A DNA stretch of 64,000 bases from Streptomyces collinus Tu 365 (GTDB lineage: Bacteria > Actinomycetota > Actinomycetes > Streptomycetales > Streptomycetaceae), in NCBI RefSeq assembly GCF_000444875.1, contig NC_021985.1:6840170-6904169 (forward strand). Reading direction: 5' to 3'. The position numbers and the translations under genes were made by a program. Below, one piece after another: positions 1-8,807 of the stretch. Within the stretch, counting starts at the first letter, position 1. Every line of letters begins with the position of its first letter. Under the pieces are notes generated by a model. It was not told the DNA's origin and made no database searches. It saw nothing but the letters and a program-made list of their open reading frames with translations.

Positions 1-62
1 GCCGCGCCCAGCTCGACGCGGGCCGCCGGACCGCACCCGGCACGCCCCGCGACGGGGTCTGA
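1..62 (+). CDS. Possible C-terminal end of an upstream gene (partial)
   Basis: The frame that starts at base 3 is open from the window edge to a TGA at 60-62 and would end a protein with residues RDGV. The codons have G/C third positions like the neighbouring genes. Nothing about the function can be read from about 19 residues, so this may be the tail of a real gene or just non-coding sequence. The rest up to base 245 has no gene. Confidence 0.25.
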   Translation, partial: RAQLDAGRRTAPGTPRDGV

Positions 63-184
63 CACCGGCTCCGGGCAGGGGGCTGGGGCGGGCCCCCGCC
101 GAGCGGTGCCGGGCGGCCTGCGGAACCTGAGGAACATATGGGGCGAAAAGGTGGCCCGACCGTCCCTGTGCGAACCGGGCCGTT

Positions 185-199
185 ATCAGCGATGCTGAT
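185..199. promoter_or_regulatory. Small dyad upstream of the LuxR gene
   Basis: ATCAGC-GAT-GCTGAT is a perfect 6-bp inverted repeat with a 3-base centre, about 46 bases before the GTG of the large LuxR gene. It could be an operator or part of the promoter. The assignment is inference from position and symmetry only. Confidence 0.3.
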
Positions 200-245
200 C
201 GAGTAGTGCGCCGTCCATGGCCCCGAGGGACAGGGGTGGTGACCT

Positions 246-2915
246 GTGGTTGCACAGCACGACGAGACGCGGGAACCGGCCGTCGCTTACGTCGATCCGC
301 TCGGAGAGCCGTACCTGCAGACACGGTTCGCCCTGCCGGTACGGCCGGCGACCTTCCTGCGCCGCCCGCGGCTCGCCGCCCATCTGGACCGTGCCCTTCG
401 GACACCGCTGACGATGGTCAACGGCTCGGCCGGGGCGGGCAAGACCCTGCTGGTCGCGGACTGGGCCGCCGGGCTCGGACAGCCGGTCGCCTGGTTCACC
501 AACGAGGCCGGCGACCAGGGCGGCGGGATGTTCTGGGCCTATGTGCTCCAGGCCCTGCGCGCCGCCTGCGTACCGCTGTCCGCCGAGGTCGGCTGCCCCG
601 CCGACGCCAACCGCGTCGACCACCGGCTGCTGGCCCGCCTCGCCGACGAGCTGAGCGGCCTGGAACGGCCCGCCCTGCTCGTCCTCGACGAGTTCGACCG
701 GGTGACCACCCCGGGCACGGCGGAACAGCTGGGGTTCGTCCTCCAGCACGCCGGCGCGGGACTGCGCCTGATCCTCGTCACCCGCACCGAGCCGCTGCTG
801 CCGCTGCACCGCTACCGGACCGCCGGGACCATGACCGAGATCCGGGACGCCGAACTGGCCTTCACCGCCGAGGAGGCGGCCGAGTTCCTCGACCTGCACG
901 GACTGCGGCTCAGCGCCGAGGCCACCCGCGCCCTGGTGGAGCGCACCCGGGGCTGGGCCGCCGGCCTGCGCCTGTGCGCCATGGCCGCCCAGGAGGACCC
1001 CGACCCCGAGGGCTACCTGAAGGACTTCGAGGCGGGCCGCAGCACGGTCGCCGACTTCCTCCTCGCCGAAGTGCTCAAACGGCAGCCGCCCCACACCCAG
1101 GACCTGCTGCTGCGGGTCAGTGTCGTCGAGCGCTTCTGCCCCGGCCTGGTGACCGCGCTGACCGGCCGTGACGGGGTCGAGTCCGTCCTCGCCGAACTGC
1201 ACGGCCAGAACGCCTTCGTGGAGGACCTCGGGCACTCCTGGTACCGGCTGCACCCGCTGTTCGGCGAGATCCTCCGGGCCCACCTGCGGGTCCGCTCGCC
1301 CGGGCTCGAACCGGAACTCCACCGGCGGGCCGCCCGATGGCTGCGGGCCTCCGGCTGTCTGCCCGAGGCCCTCGGGCACGGCGCCGCCGCCGGCGACTGG
1401 GACTTCACCGCCCGCGCCCTCGTCGACGACCTCGCCATCGGCCAGCTCTTCACCGGCCTGCGCGCGGACGACCTCGCCGAGCTGTTCTCCCACATGGGAC
1501 CCGAGGTCACCAGCGCGGCGGCGGACCTGGTGCGCGCGGCCCGCGACCTGTCCGACCGCGACGTCGACCGCGGCCTCGCCCATCTGCGCCGGGCCGAGGA
1601 ACGCATGGCCGCGCAGACGCCCGACGCGGCCGGGCGGCTCAGCTGCGTCCTGCTGGAGTCCCTGGTGGCCCGGCTCACCGGTGCGCCGGGCCGGGCCGAG
1701 GCGGCCCTGGCCACGGCCGAGGAACTGCGCGGCGAGGTGCCCGCCCAACTCCTCGACAAGCACCCCGAGGTCATCGCCCTGCTGCTCACCCACCTGGGCT
1801 CGACCCGGCTGTGGGCCGGCCGCCTCGACGAGGCGAGCACCGCCCTGTCCGAGGCGGCCGAGTGCCCCGGCGGAGCCTCCACGGCGCTGCCCCGGGAGGA
1901 CTCCCTCGGGCACCTGGCCCTGATCGACTACCTGAACGGCTGGCTCGACCGGGCCGAGCGCAAGGCGCGGGCGGCGCTCAGCGAGACGGAGCAGTTCGGG
2001 CTGACCCATCCCCCGGGTTCCGGGCTCGGGCACCTGGTGCTCGCGGCCGTGGCCGTGGACCGGGACGACCTCGGGCAGGCCCAGACCCTGCTGGACGAGG
2101 CGCCCGGCCCCGGCACCGGCCCGCCCGACCCGGTGACCGCCGCCGGCCGGTCCCTCGCCACGGCCCGGCTGCTGCTGGCCCGCGGCGAGCCCGGGGCCGC
2201 GGTGGCCGCGGCCGACCCGGCCGTACCGGCCCTCGTGGCCTCCCCCTGGGCCGAGGCCCACACCGCGCTGGCCGCCTCCGCCGCCCACCTGGCCGAGGGC
2301 CGGCCGGACAGCGCCGCGAAGGTGCTCGACGACGTGTCCTGCGACGGGGAGCCCGCCCTCGTGGCGGAGATCGCCTGGGCCCGGCTCGCCGCCGGCGACC
2401 GCGACTCCGCGATCGGGCTGCTCGACGGGCTGCACCCGCGTGCCCGCACCGGCCCCGGGGTGACGGTCCGGGCCGCGCTGGTGCGCGCGCGGGCCGCCCA
2501 CGAGGCCGGTGACGTGGCCACCGCCCGCAAGCTGCTCGCCCGGGCCCTGCTGGAGGCACGGCGCGAGCACCTGCGCCGCCCCTTCCTCGACGCCGGGCCG
2601 CGCATCCGCCACCTGCTGGACGCGCCGCCCCTCCAGGCCCTGGCCGCGGGCTGGCTCACCCCCGACGGCACCGCGCCGCACACCGGACCGGGCACGGCCG
2701 CCGAGCCCGCGACGCTGGTCGTCGAGGAGCTGAGCGGCCGCGAGCGCGAGGTGCTGCGGCGGCTGGCGCAGATGATGTCCACCGAGGAGATCGCCGCCGA
2801 CCTGTACGTCTCGGTGAACACGGTGAAGACGCACCTCAAGAGCGTCTACCGCAAGCTCGGCGTGAACCGGCGCGCCGACGCGGTCCGCCGGGCCCGCGAG
2901 CGCGGGATCCTGTGA
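246..2915 (+). CDS. Large ATP-binding LuxR-family (LAL/MalT-type) transcriptional regulator
   Basis: The protein has 889 residues, typical of the large ATP-binding LuxR (LAL/MalT) family. These are signal-responsive activators that hydrolyse ATP and bind DNA through a C-terminal helix-turn-helix. A P-loop (GSAGAGKT) lies near residues 58-65, followed by an AAA/NACHT-like region (LLVLDEFDR, Walker B-like, about residue 144) and a helical TPR-like middle. The last 60 residues form a clear LuxR HTH (LSGREREVLRRLAQ through VNTVKTHLKSVYRKLGV). The start is GTG at 246; an ATG at 217 is in another frame. It stands alone on its strand before the stress-type genes. Its target and ligand cannot be told from the sequence. 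Confidence 0.9.
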   Translation: MVAQHDETREPAVAYVDPLGEPYLQTRFALPVRPATFLRRPRLAAHLDRALRTPLTMVNGSAGAGKTLLVADWAAGLGQPVAWFTNEAGDQGGGMFWAYVLQALRAACVPLSAEVGCPADANRVDHRLLARLADELSGLERPALLVLDEFDRVTTPGTAEQLGFVLQHAGAGLRLILVTRTEPLLPLHRYRTAGTMTEIRDAELAFTAEEAAEFLDLHGLRLSAEATRALVERTRGWAAGLRLCAMAAQEDPDPEGYLKDFEAGRSTVADFLLAEVLKRQPPHTQDLLLRVSVVERFCPGLVTALTGRDGVESVLAELHGQNAFVEDLGHSWYRLHPLFGEILRAHLRVRSPGLEPELHRRAARWLRASGCLPEALGHGAAAGDWDFTARALVDDLAIGQLFTGLRADDLAELFSHMGPEVTSAAADLVRAARDLSDRDVDRGLAHLRRAEERMAAQTPDAAGRLSCVLLESLVARLTGAPGRAEAALATAEELRGEVPAQLLDKHPEVIALLLTHLGSTRLWAGRLDEASTALSEAAECPGGASTALPREDSLGHLALIDYLNGWLDRAERKARAALSETEQFGLTHPPGSGLGHLVLAAVAVDRDDLGQAQTLLDEAPGPGTGPPDPVTAAGRSLATARLLLARGEPGAAVAAADPAVPALVASPWAEAHTALAASAAHLAEGRPDSAAKVLDDVSCDGEPALVAEIAWARLAAGDRDSAIGLLDGLHPRARTGPGVTVRAALVRARAAHEAGDVATARKLLARALLEARREHLRRPFLDAGPRIRHLLDAPPLQALAAGWLTPDGTAPHTGPGTAAEPATLVVEELSGREREVLRRLAQMMSTEEIAADLYVSVNTVKTHLKSVYRKLGVNRRADAVRRARERGIL

Positions 2916-2954
2916 CCCCCGACGCCCGGGCCCGGGGAGCGGCCCGCGGCCGGT

Positions 2955-2971
2955 TCACCTGTGCCGGGTGA
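2955..2971. promoter_or_regulatory. Shared dyad, copy A (upstream of the 65-aa gene)
   Basis: TCACCTG-TGC-CGGGTGA is one of three related 17-bp dyads in this region, the others being at 4878-4894 and 5691-5707. It lies about 70 bases before the start at 3042. Arms match at 6 of 7 positions. It probably marks a common promoter or operator. Confidence 0.5.
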
Positions 2972-3041
2972 GGTCCGCCGCCCCGGCGCGGCGCAGTCTC
3001 GTAGACGAGACCGCAGCCGGCCCGCGGCGGGAGAACGGGAC

Positions 3042-3239
3042 ATGCGCTACGAGATCCGCGTCGATGGACTCATGTCGGAGACCCTCACCAGGGCCTTCCC
3101 GGAGCTGGAGCACGTCATGATGTCCGGCCAGACGGTCCTGTTCGGGCCCGTCGTCGACGAGGCGCACCTGTACGGCCTGCTGATCCGCTGCCAGTCGCTG
3201 GGCCTGCGGGTGGTGGAGATGCGGCAACTGCCGGAGTGA
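3042..3239 (+). CDS. Small hypothetical protein (65 aa)
   Basis: This is a short acidic protein of 65 residues beginning MRYEIRVDGLMSETLTRAFP. The ATG at 3042 is chosen because GGGAGA lies about 8 bases upstream. An in-frame ATG at 2961 would add a low-complexity Arg-rich tail and would overlap the dyad at 2955-2971. There is no signal peptide or membrane segment. Alternating hydrophobic residues suggest a small alpha/beta fold. It shares its upstream dyad with the HdeD-like and SHOCT genes, so a stress role is possible. Function is unknown. Confidence 0.65.
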   Translation: MRYEIRVDGLMSETLTRAFPELEHVMMSGQTVLFGPVVDEAHLYGLLIRCQSLGLRVVEMRQLPE

Positions 3240-3310
3240 GCCCGCCGCCGCCCGCACGGCTCCTCCCGGAAGCTCCCCCCTCTCCCCTCCCCCCTTTCCC
3301 CGCTACGTCG

Positions 3311-4765
3311 TCACAGCCCGGCGGCCTCCACCCGGCCCGTCCGTACCGCCTCGCGGAGCGCCGCGAAGTCGCGGTCGTTCTGGTCGGCGTACGCCTGTGC
3401 GAACCGGGTCAGCGCCCGGTCGAAGCGGTCGCCGCGCCCCAGGTAGGCGGCGATGGCCACCGGGTCCCCGGAGCGGGCGTGGGCCCGCGCCAGCGAGGCA
3501 CCGCAGACCTGCGCGAAGAGACGGAGCAGGTCCGGGTCCATGGTGTCCGGGCGGGCGATGCCCTTCCAGTCGCGCAGCTGGCGCACGTAGAAGTCCCGGC
3601 CCCGCCCGTCCAAACCCACCACGCGCGTCCAGCCGAGGAAGATGTCGCTGGTGGTCTGCATGAGCCGCTGCCCGGTCACCACCCTGCGGCCCTGGTTGTC
3701 GTACCGCTCGCCGCCCGTGTGCGCCGCGAGGACCGACTCCTGCGCCTCCTTGGCCTGCAGCAGCAGCGGATCGTCGTCGTCCCGCCCGAGCAGGAGCAGG
3801 ATCCAGCAGCGGGTGCCGACGCTGCCCACGCCCACCACCTTGCGCGCCGCGTCCACCGGACGGTAGTGGCGCAGCAGATGCCGACGGTCCGCGGGCAGCG
3901 ACCGGGCGTACCCTTCCAGCACCGTCCGCAGCTCCTTGTCCTCGGCTTCCGCGCCGTACCCGCGGTGCTCCCCGTTCCCCCCGGCCGGAAGGCCGTCGCG
4001 CAGCTCGCGCAGGTCTCGCAGCGGCACGATCAGCGGCGGGTCCGCCGCGATCCGCCGGCCCGCGGAGGTGAGCCGGGTCAGCTTGGCGTACGCCTCCACG
4101 TGGGTGCGGGACCGGGCGCGCGCCGTCGCCTCGGCCGTACGGCGGCGGGCCGCCCGGCCCATCGAGGAGGCCAGCAGCTCCCGCATCCGGTCGGCGGAGT
4201 CCTGGGCGTACCAGACGTCGAGCACCCGGGCGCCGGCGAACTCCCGCATCCGTTCCCGGTACGCACGCACGCACGCGCGCACCGCCCCGTCCTGCTCCGC
4301 GGCCGGGAACCCGTTGGCGCGCGCCGCGATGACGAAGCTGGCCGCGAGCCGCTTGACGTCCCACTCGAAGGGACCCGGGAACGTCTCGTCGAAGTCGTTG
4401 AGGTCGAAGACCAGGCGGCGCTCCGGTGAGGCCAGCAGCCGGAAGTTCAACAGATGGGCGTCCCCGCACAGTTGGACCCGCAGCCCGGTGTCGGGCAGGG
4501 CGCCGAGGTCCGCCGCCATCACCGCGGCCGCCCCCCGGTAGAAGCGGAAGGGGGATTCGAGCATGCGGGCGTAGCGGACGGGCACCAACTCCGGCAGCCG
4601 GGTGGCCGACTGACGCTCCAGCACCTCGACCACGTCGGGGCGCCGGGGCGCGGGCGCGAACTCCGCGTGACCCGAACGCGGCACCCGGGTACGGGCGTTC
4701 CGGCCGTAGGCCACCCGGTCGGCCACCGGTGAGGCGACGGTGAGGGCACTCGGTGCGGTCATCAT
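3311..4765 (-). CDS. DUF2252 family protein
   Basis: This roughly 484-residue cytoplasmic protein has the hallmarks of DUF2252: GDAHLLNF, then FDLNDFDE and WDVKRLAAS, which form a kinase-like (aminoglycoside phosphotransferase-related) fold. The biochemical role of the family is not established. Two ATG codons stand in tandem at 4765 and 4762, and AGGAG lies 5 bases before the first, so either may be used. The open frame extends further upstream, but that part is low-complexity and has no start with a good ribosome site. The gene is convergent with the 65-aa gene and divergent from the HdeD-like gene. The 234-base gap to the latter holds dyad copy B. Confidence 0.88.
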   Translation of the reverse strand: MMTAPSALTVASPVADRVAYGRNARTRVPRSGHAEFAPAPRRPDVVEVLERQSATRLPELVPVRYARMLESPFRFYRGAAAVMAADLGALPDTGLRVQLCGDAHLLNFRLLASPERRLVFDLNDFDETFPGPFEWDVKRLAASFVIAARANGFPAAEQDGAVRACVRAYRERMREFAGARVLDVWYAQDSADRMRELLASSMGRAARRRTAEATARARSRTHVEAYAKLTRLTSAGRRIAADPPLIVPLRDLRELRDGLPAGGNGEHRGYGAEAEDKELRTVLEGYARSLPADRRHLLRHYRPVDAARKVVGVGSVGTRCWILLLLGRDDDDPLLLQAKEAQESVLAAHTGGERYDNQGRRVVTGQRLMQTTSDIFLGWTRVVGLDGRGRDFYVRQLRDWKGIARPDTMDPDLLRLFAQVCGASLARAHARSGDPVAIAAYLGRGDRFDRALTRFAQAYADQNDRDFAALREAVRTGRVEAAGL

Positions 4766-4877
4766 GCACGCTCCTGTCCGGCGGCCCGCCGGTCGCCGGG
4801 GGACCCGGCCCGCACGGGGGCGGGCGGGCCGCGGACCGCCCCCGCAGCAACCCCACCGCCACGGGCGGCCGGAGGGA

Positions 4878-4894
4878 TCACCCGTGGGGGGTGA
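4878..4894. promoter_or_regulatory. Shared dyad, copy B (upstream of HdeD-like gene)
   Basis: TCACCCG-TGG-GGGGTGA matches the dyads at 2955 and 5691. From the end of the GGGTGA arm to the hexamer ACGCTG there are 24 bases, exactly the same spacing as at copy C. This supports a common promoter layout rather than chance. The HdeD-like start is about 105 bases downstream. Confidence 0.55.
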
Positions 4895-4999
4895 CCCGCC
4901 GCACCCCGGGAGCGCGCGACGCTGTGCGGGTGAGGGGTCCGCACACGCCGCCCCCGCCGGCGGTCCGGAGCGGCCCGTTCGATCACGCGAGGAGGAGCC

Positions 5000-5674
5000 A
5001 TGACCGAGTCGCGTGGTCCGGCACCGCGTACCGGACCGCCGTACCAGTCCCCGGGGCCGGGCACCGGCCCCGGGGACCCCGTGGCCGCCGTCGCCCGCTC
5101 GTGGACCTGGATCCTGGGGTCGGCCGTCGTCACGCTCGTACCCGGGGTGCTGATCCTCGTCTGGCCCGACGAGACGCTGCACGTCCTGGCCGTCGTCATC
5201 GGCCTCTACCTGCTGCTCGCCGGCGCGTTCCGGTTCGTCACGGCCTTCGGCCGGGAGGGACACGGCGAACGCCTCGCGGCCGTGTCCGTCGGCGTGCTGT
5301 TCGTGCTGGCCGGCGTGCTCTGCCTGCGCCACCCGCTGCAGACCGTCGCCGCGCTGTCGCTGATCGTCGGCCTCACCTGGCTGGTGTCCGGCATCCTCAC
5401 CCTCTACGCGGCGATCACCACCGAGGACCTGCCGCACCGTGCCGTCGTCCTGGGCACCGCGCTGCTCGGCATCGTCGCCGGGATCGTGGTGCTGGCCCTG
5501 CCCACCGAGTCGGCCCGGGCCCTGACCCGGCTGCTCGGCCTGTGGCTCGTGCTGCTCGGCCTGGTCGAGCTGGTGCTCGCCTTCGCCTGGCGGTCCGCGC
5601 TGCGCCGTGCCGCCGTCCCACCGGACCCGGAGTCCGGACCGGCCCCGGCCGACGCGCCCGGCCCGCCGTTCTGA
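5000..5674 (+). CDS. HdeD/DUF308 family membrane protein
   Basis: The product has 224 residues with a Pro/Gly-rich N-terminus followed by six hydrophobic segments between about residues 35 and 205, and a Pro-rich tail. Paired short helices with the pattern VLAGVLCLRHP are typical of the DUF308/HdeD family. HdeD is an acid-resistance membrane protein in enterobacteria; the actinobacterial members are not characterised. The ATG at 5000 has a strong site (GAGGAGGAG) just upstream. It carries the shared dyad in its leader region and is followed 145 bases later by the SHOCT gene. Confidence 0.85.
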   Translation: MTESRGPAPRTGPPYQSPGPGTGPGDPVAAVARSWTWILGSAVVTLVPGVLILVWPDETLHVLAVVIGLYLLLAGAFRFVTAFGREGHGERLAAVSVGVLFVLAGVLCLRHPLQTVAALSLIVGLTWLVSGILTLYAAITTEDLPHRAVVLGTALLGIVAGIVVLALPTESARALTRLLGLWLVLLGLVELVLAFAWRSALRRAAVPPDPESGPAPADAPGPPF

Positions 5675-5690
5675 CCCGGCGCCGCCACGA

Positions 5691-5707
5691 TCACCCGCCT
5701 CGGGTGA
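5691..5707. promoter_or_regulatory. Shared dyad, copy C (upstream of SHOCT gene)
   Basis: TCACCCG-CCT-CGGGTGA is a perfect 7+7 inverted repeat 113 bases before the SHOCT gene start. It is the cleanest of the three copies in this region, and ACGCTG again follows after 24 bases. Confidence 0.55.
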
Positions 5708-5819
5708 GGCCGCTGCCGACCCGCCGTGCGCACGCTGGGACCGGCAGAGACCGGCCTGCCGGAACGCGCCGCGGCCCGCGGCGCACGGCCGGGCCGGAGC
5801 CCCGCAACGGAGGAGTGAA

Positions 5820-6311
5820 ATGAGCGCACCGACCTACCTCGCGTACGACTATCCACTGCTGAGCGCCTTCTGGACGATGCTGTGGTTCTTCCTCTGGGTC
5901 CTGTGGTTCATCCTGCTGTTCCGCGTCATCTTCGACGTCTTCCGCGACGACGACATGAGCGGGTGGGCCAAGGCCGGCTGGCTGGTCTTCGTCGTCCTGG
6001 TGCCGTTCCTCGGCGTCCTCGTCTACGTCATCGCCCGCGGCCGGGGCATGGGGAAGCGGGAGATCGCGCAGGCGCGCGCGCAGCAGCAGGCCTTCGACTC
6101 CTACGTCCGTGAGGCCGCGCAGGGCTCGGGCCCGGTCAGCAGTGTCGACGAACTCGCCAGGCTCTCCGAGATCAGGGCCCGCGGCGACATCACCGACGAG
6201 GAGTTCCGCAGGGCGAAGGAGCTGGTCCTCAGCGGCGCCGGACAGGCGCGGCAGCCGGGCACGGCGCCCACCTCGCCCGCGTCACCCACGTCGTCCACGC
6301 ACACGCACTGA
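5820..6311 (+). CDS. SHOCT-domain membrane protein with phospholipase D nuclease-like N-terminal segment
   Basis: The 163-residue product has two membrane helices (about residues 15-40 and 52-75) separated by a short acidic loop (VFRDDDMSGWAKAGW), as in the PLDc_N family of actinobacteria. A SHOCT motif follows near residues 110-140 (LARLSEIRARGDITDEEF). SHOCT is a short C-terminal domain of many membrane or oligomeric proteins, with no fixed enzymatic role. The ATG at 5820 has GGAGTGAA in front of it; the frame is open upstream but low-complexity. The gene is followed closely by the DUF7144 and GH15 genes, probably as one transcript. Confidence 0.85.
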   Translation: MSAPTYLAYDYPLLSAFWTMLWFFLWVLWFILLFRVIFDVFRDDDMSGWAKAGWLVFVVLVPFLGVLVYVIARGRGMGKREIAQARAQQQAFDSYVREAAQGSGPVSSVDELARLSEIRARGDITDEEFRRAKELVLSGAGQARQPGTAPTSPASPTSSTHTH

Positions 6312-6344
6312 GCACCACCCACGTCAACGAATCGAGGGAGCCGT

Positions 6345-6779
6345 ATGAGCACGACGAACCGCACCCGCGCGCGGACCGAGTCCGCCGGACAGCAGTGGGC
6401 CTTCGGCCTGACCGCCTTCGCAGGCGTCATGCTCCTGCTCACCGGGCTGCTGTCGATCTTCCGGGGCATCATGGCGATCGCCCAGGACGACGTCTTCGTC
6501 ACCACCCCGAACTACGTGTTCAAGTTCGACCTGACCAGCTGGGGCTGGATCCACCTGGCCCTCGGCGTCATCGCGGTGATCGTCAGCTTCGGCCTGTTCC
6601 AGCCCGCGCTGTGGGCCCGGATCGCCGGTGTGGGCATCGCCGGGCTGGTGATCATCGCCAACTTCCTCTCCCTGCCGTACTACCCGGTGTGGTCCGTCGT
6701 GATGGTCGCGGTCTCCGGCTTCATCATCTGGGCCCTGTGCGTGGTCCGGAGGGACGACGACACGGCCATGGCTCCGTAA
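6345..6779 (+). CDS. DUF7144 family integral membrane protein
   Basis: This 144-residue protein has four membrane helices (about residues 20-42, 62-82, 88-108 and 112-132). Features of the actinobacterial DUF7144 family are visible: QQWAFGLTAFAGVMLLLTG, then WGWIHLALG and FLSLPYYPVW. The role is unknown. The ATG at 6345 follows GAGGGAG by a proper distance. It lies 33 bases after the SHOCT gene and 20 bases before the GH15 gene, so co-transcription is likely. Confidence 0.85.
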   Translation: MSTTNRTRARTESAGQQWAFGLTAFAGVMLLLTGLLSIFRGIMAIAQDDVFVTTPNYVFKFDLTSWGWIHLALGVIAVIVSFGLFQPALWARIAGVGIAGLVIIANFLSLPYYPVWSVVMVAVSGFIIWALCVVRRDDDTAMAP

Positions 6780-6799
6780 CGGACGGCGAAGGAGAGCAC

Positions 6800-8797
6800 A
6801 TGGACCGGTATCCGCCCATCGCGGAGCACGGGATGGTGGGCGACCTCCAGACGGCGGCCCTGGTCTCCTCGGCCGGGACCGTCGACTGGTGGTGCACACC
6901 CCGCTTCGACTCACCGAGTGTCTTCGGCTCGCTCCTGGACAGCGAGCGGGGCGGCCACTGCCGGCTGGCGGCGGAACACCCGCCCGGCGACGGCATGTCG
7001 GTCCGGCAGCTCTACCTGTCCGACACGGCGCTGCTGATCACCCGGTTCATGGGACCCGGCGGGGTCGGCGAGGTCGCCGACTTCATGGAGCCCCTCGACT
7101 CCCCGACGCCCTCCGACCGGCACCGCCTGATCAGGGTCGTCCGGGTGGTGCGCGGCAGCCTGCCGTTCGCCTTCGGCTGCCGACCGCGCTTCGACTACGG
7201 GCGCGCCCGGCACACCCTCGCCCTCACCGACCACCACACGGCGGTCCAGCACGGGCCGGGTCTCGACCTCCACGTCCAGACCACGACCGGGATCCCGCTG
7301 CGGGCCGACGGCGACGACCTCACCGCACGGTTCATCCTGCACGCGGGAGAGGCGGCCGCCGTCGTCCTGACCAGCACGGCCCAGGGCGCGGCGGCCCCGC
7401 CCGCCCCGTCCCTGCAGGCCGTCGCCGAGGACCTGGAGCAGTGCCGCGGCTTCTGGCAGAACTGGCTGCGCTCCTGCACCTACCGCGGACGCTGGCAGGA
7501 CATGGTGAACCGCTCGGCGATCACCCTGAAGCTGCTCACCTACGCGCCCAGCGGCGCCCCCGTCGCGGCGGCCACCATGGGCCTGCCCGAACAGGTCGGC
7601 GGCGAGCGCAACTGGGACTACCGCTACACCTGGATCCGGGACGCCTCGCTGTCCGTCGGCGCCCTGATCGACCTGGGCTTCGAGGCGGAGGCGTACGCCT
7701 TCCGCCGCTGGCTGCGCGACCGGGTGGAGGCCGGCGGCACCGCCTCGGGCGACCCGCTGCAGATCATGTACCGGGTGGACGGCGACCCCCATCTGACCGA
7801 GGAGGTCCTCGACCACTGGGAGGGCTACCGGGGATCACGGCCGGTACGGGCCGGCAACGCGGCGGCCGACCAGCTCCAGCTCGACATCTACGGCGAGGCA
7901 TGCGAAGCCCTGCTGGTCGGCGGGGACATCGGCGCGGTGCGCGGCTGGAAGGCGCTGCGCGACGTCCTGGACTGGCTGGCCGACCACTGGGACCGGGCGG
8001 ACGAGGGCATCTGGGAGACCCGCGGAGGCCGGCAGAACTTCACCTACAGCCGGCTGATGACGTGGGTGGCGTTCGACCGGGGCATCCGGGCGGCCACCCG
8101 CTTCTCCCGTCCGGCCGACGTGGAGCGCTGGCGGGAGATCCGGGACACGGTCTTCCGGCAGATCGTCGAGCGCGGCTGGCACGAGAAACGGAAGGCCTTC
8201 GTGCAGCACTTCGACACCGACGTGCTGGACGCCTCGCTGCTGCTCATGCCGCGCGTCGGCTTCCTGTCCCCGCACGACCCGGACTGGATCACCACCCTCG
8301 ACGCCATGGACCAGGAACTGGTCAGCGACAGCCTGGTCTACCGGTACGACCCCGCCGCCTCGCCCGACGGACTGCGCGGCTCCGAGGGCACGTTCAACCT
8401 GTGCAGCTTCTTCTACGTCGAGGCGCTCGCCCGGTCCGGACGGCTGCTCCAGGCACGGCACGCCTTCGACAAGATGCTCACCTACGCCAACCACGTCGGC
8501 CTGTTCGCCGAGGAGATCGGCCCCTCGGGCGAGCAGCTCGGCAACTTCCCGCAGGCGTTCACCCACCTCTCCCTGATCTCCGCCGCCATGGCGCTGGACG
8601 AGGAGCTGGCCCGCACGACGCCGCGCCGCCGGACCGGCGGCACCCGCCACCCGGTGATCCACGGCTTCCGGGTACCGGCGGAGGCGGCCGACGCCGGCGC
8701 AGCCGGGACCGGCGCCGACGGGGCGGAGTACGGGAGCGGTGACGGCGGCGCGGAGGGCGGTCGGACCCCGGACGGGAACGGGGGCCGGGGCGGCTGA
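6800..8797 (+). CDS. Glycoside hydrolase family 15 protein (glucoamylase/trehalase-like)
   Basis: The product has 665 residues: an N-terminal beta domain (IAEHGMVGDLQTAALVS, DWWCTPRFDSPSVFG) and an (alpha/alpha)6 catalytic domain. Family landmarks are NWDYRYTWIRDAS, GIWETRGG followed by FTYSRLMTWVAFDR, and GNFPQAFTHLSLI. The Glu of GIWE and the later FAEEIGP region are the expected acid/base sites of GH15. Members hydrolyse alpha-glucosides including trehalose; substrate cannot be fixed here. There is no signal peptide, so it is cytoplasmic. The ATG at 6800 follows GGAGAG. The last 40 residues are a Gly/Ala-rich tail. A strong hairpin follows the stop. Confidence 0.9.
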   Translation: MDRYPPIAEHGMVGDLQTAALVSSAGTVDWWCTPRFDSPSVFGSLLDSERGGHCRLAAEHPPGDGMSVRQLYLSDTALLITRFMGPGGVGEVADFMEPLDSPTPSDRHRLIRVVRVVRGSLPFAFGCRPRFDYGRARHTLALTDHHTAVQHGPGLDLHVQTTTGIPLRADGDDLTARFILHAGEAAAVVLTSTAQGAAAPPAPSLQAVAEDLEQCRGFWQNWLRSCTYRGRWQDMVNRSAITLKLLTYAPSGAPVAAATMGLPEQVGGERNWDYRYTWIRDASLSVGALIDLGFEAEAYAFRRWLRDRVEAGGTASGDPLQIMYRVDGDPHLTEEVLDHWEGYRGSRPVRAGNAAADQLQLDIYGEACEALLVGGDIGAVRGWKALRDVLDWLADHWDRADEGIWETRGGRQNFTYSRLMTWVAFDRGIRAATRFSRPADVERWREIRDTVFRQIVERGWHEKRKAFVQHFDTDVLDASLLLMPRVGFLSPHDPDWITTLDAMDQELVSDSLVYRYDPAASPDGLRGSEGTFNLCSFFYVEALARSGRLLQARHAFDKMLTYANHVGLFAEEIGPSGEQLGNFPQAFTHLSLISAAMALDEELARTTPRRRTGGTRHPVIHGFRVPAEAADAGAAGTGADGAEYGSGDGGAEGGRTPDGNGGRGG

Positions 8798-8807
8798 CCG
8801 GCGGCCC

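Noticed and set aside
186..2834. 882-residue open frame on the minus strand opposite the LuxR gene
   Set aside because: Pure Gly/Val/Gln/Arg-rich sequence without a domain, exactly antisense to a gene with clear P-loop and HTH motifs. High-GC DNA keeps such frames open.
2961..3041. Longer N-terminus for the 65-aa protein
   Set aside because: The added residues are Arg/Pro-rich and would cover the shared dyad; the ATG at 3042 has the ribosome site.
3270..3302. Homopyrimidine run as a possible H-DNA element
   Set aside because: About 30 bases of C/T between two stop codons; no mirror repeat or function can be shown.
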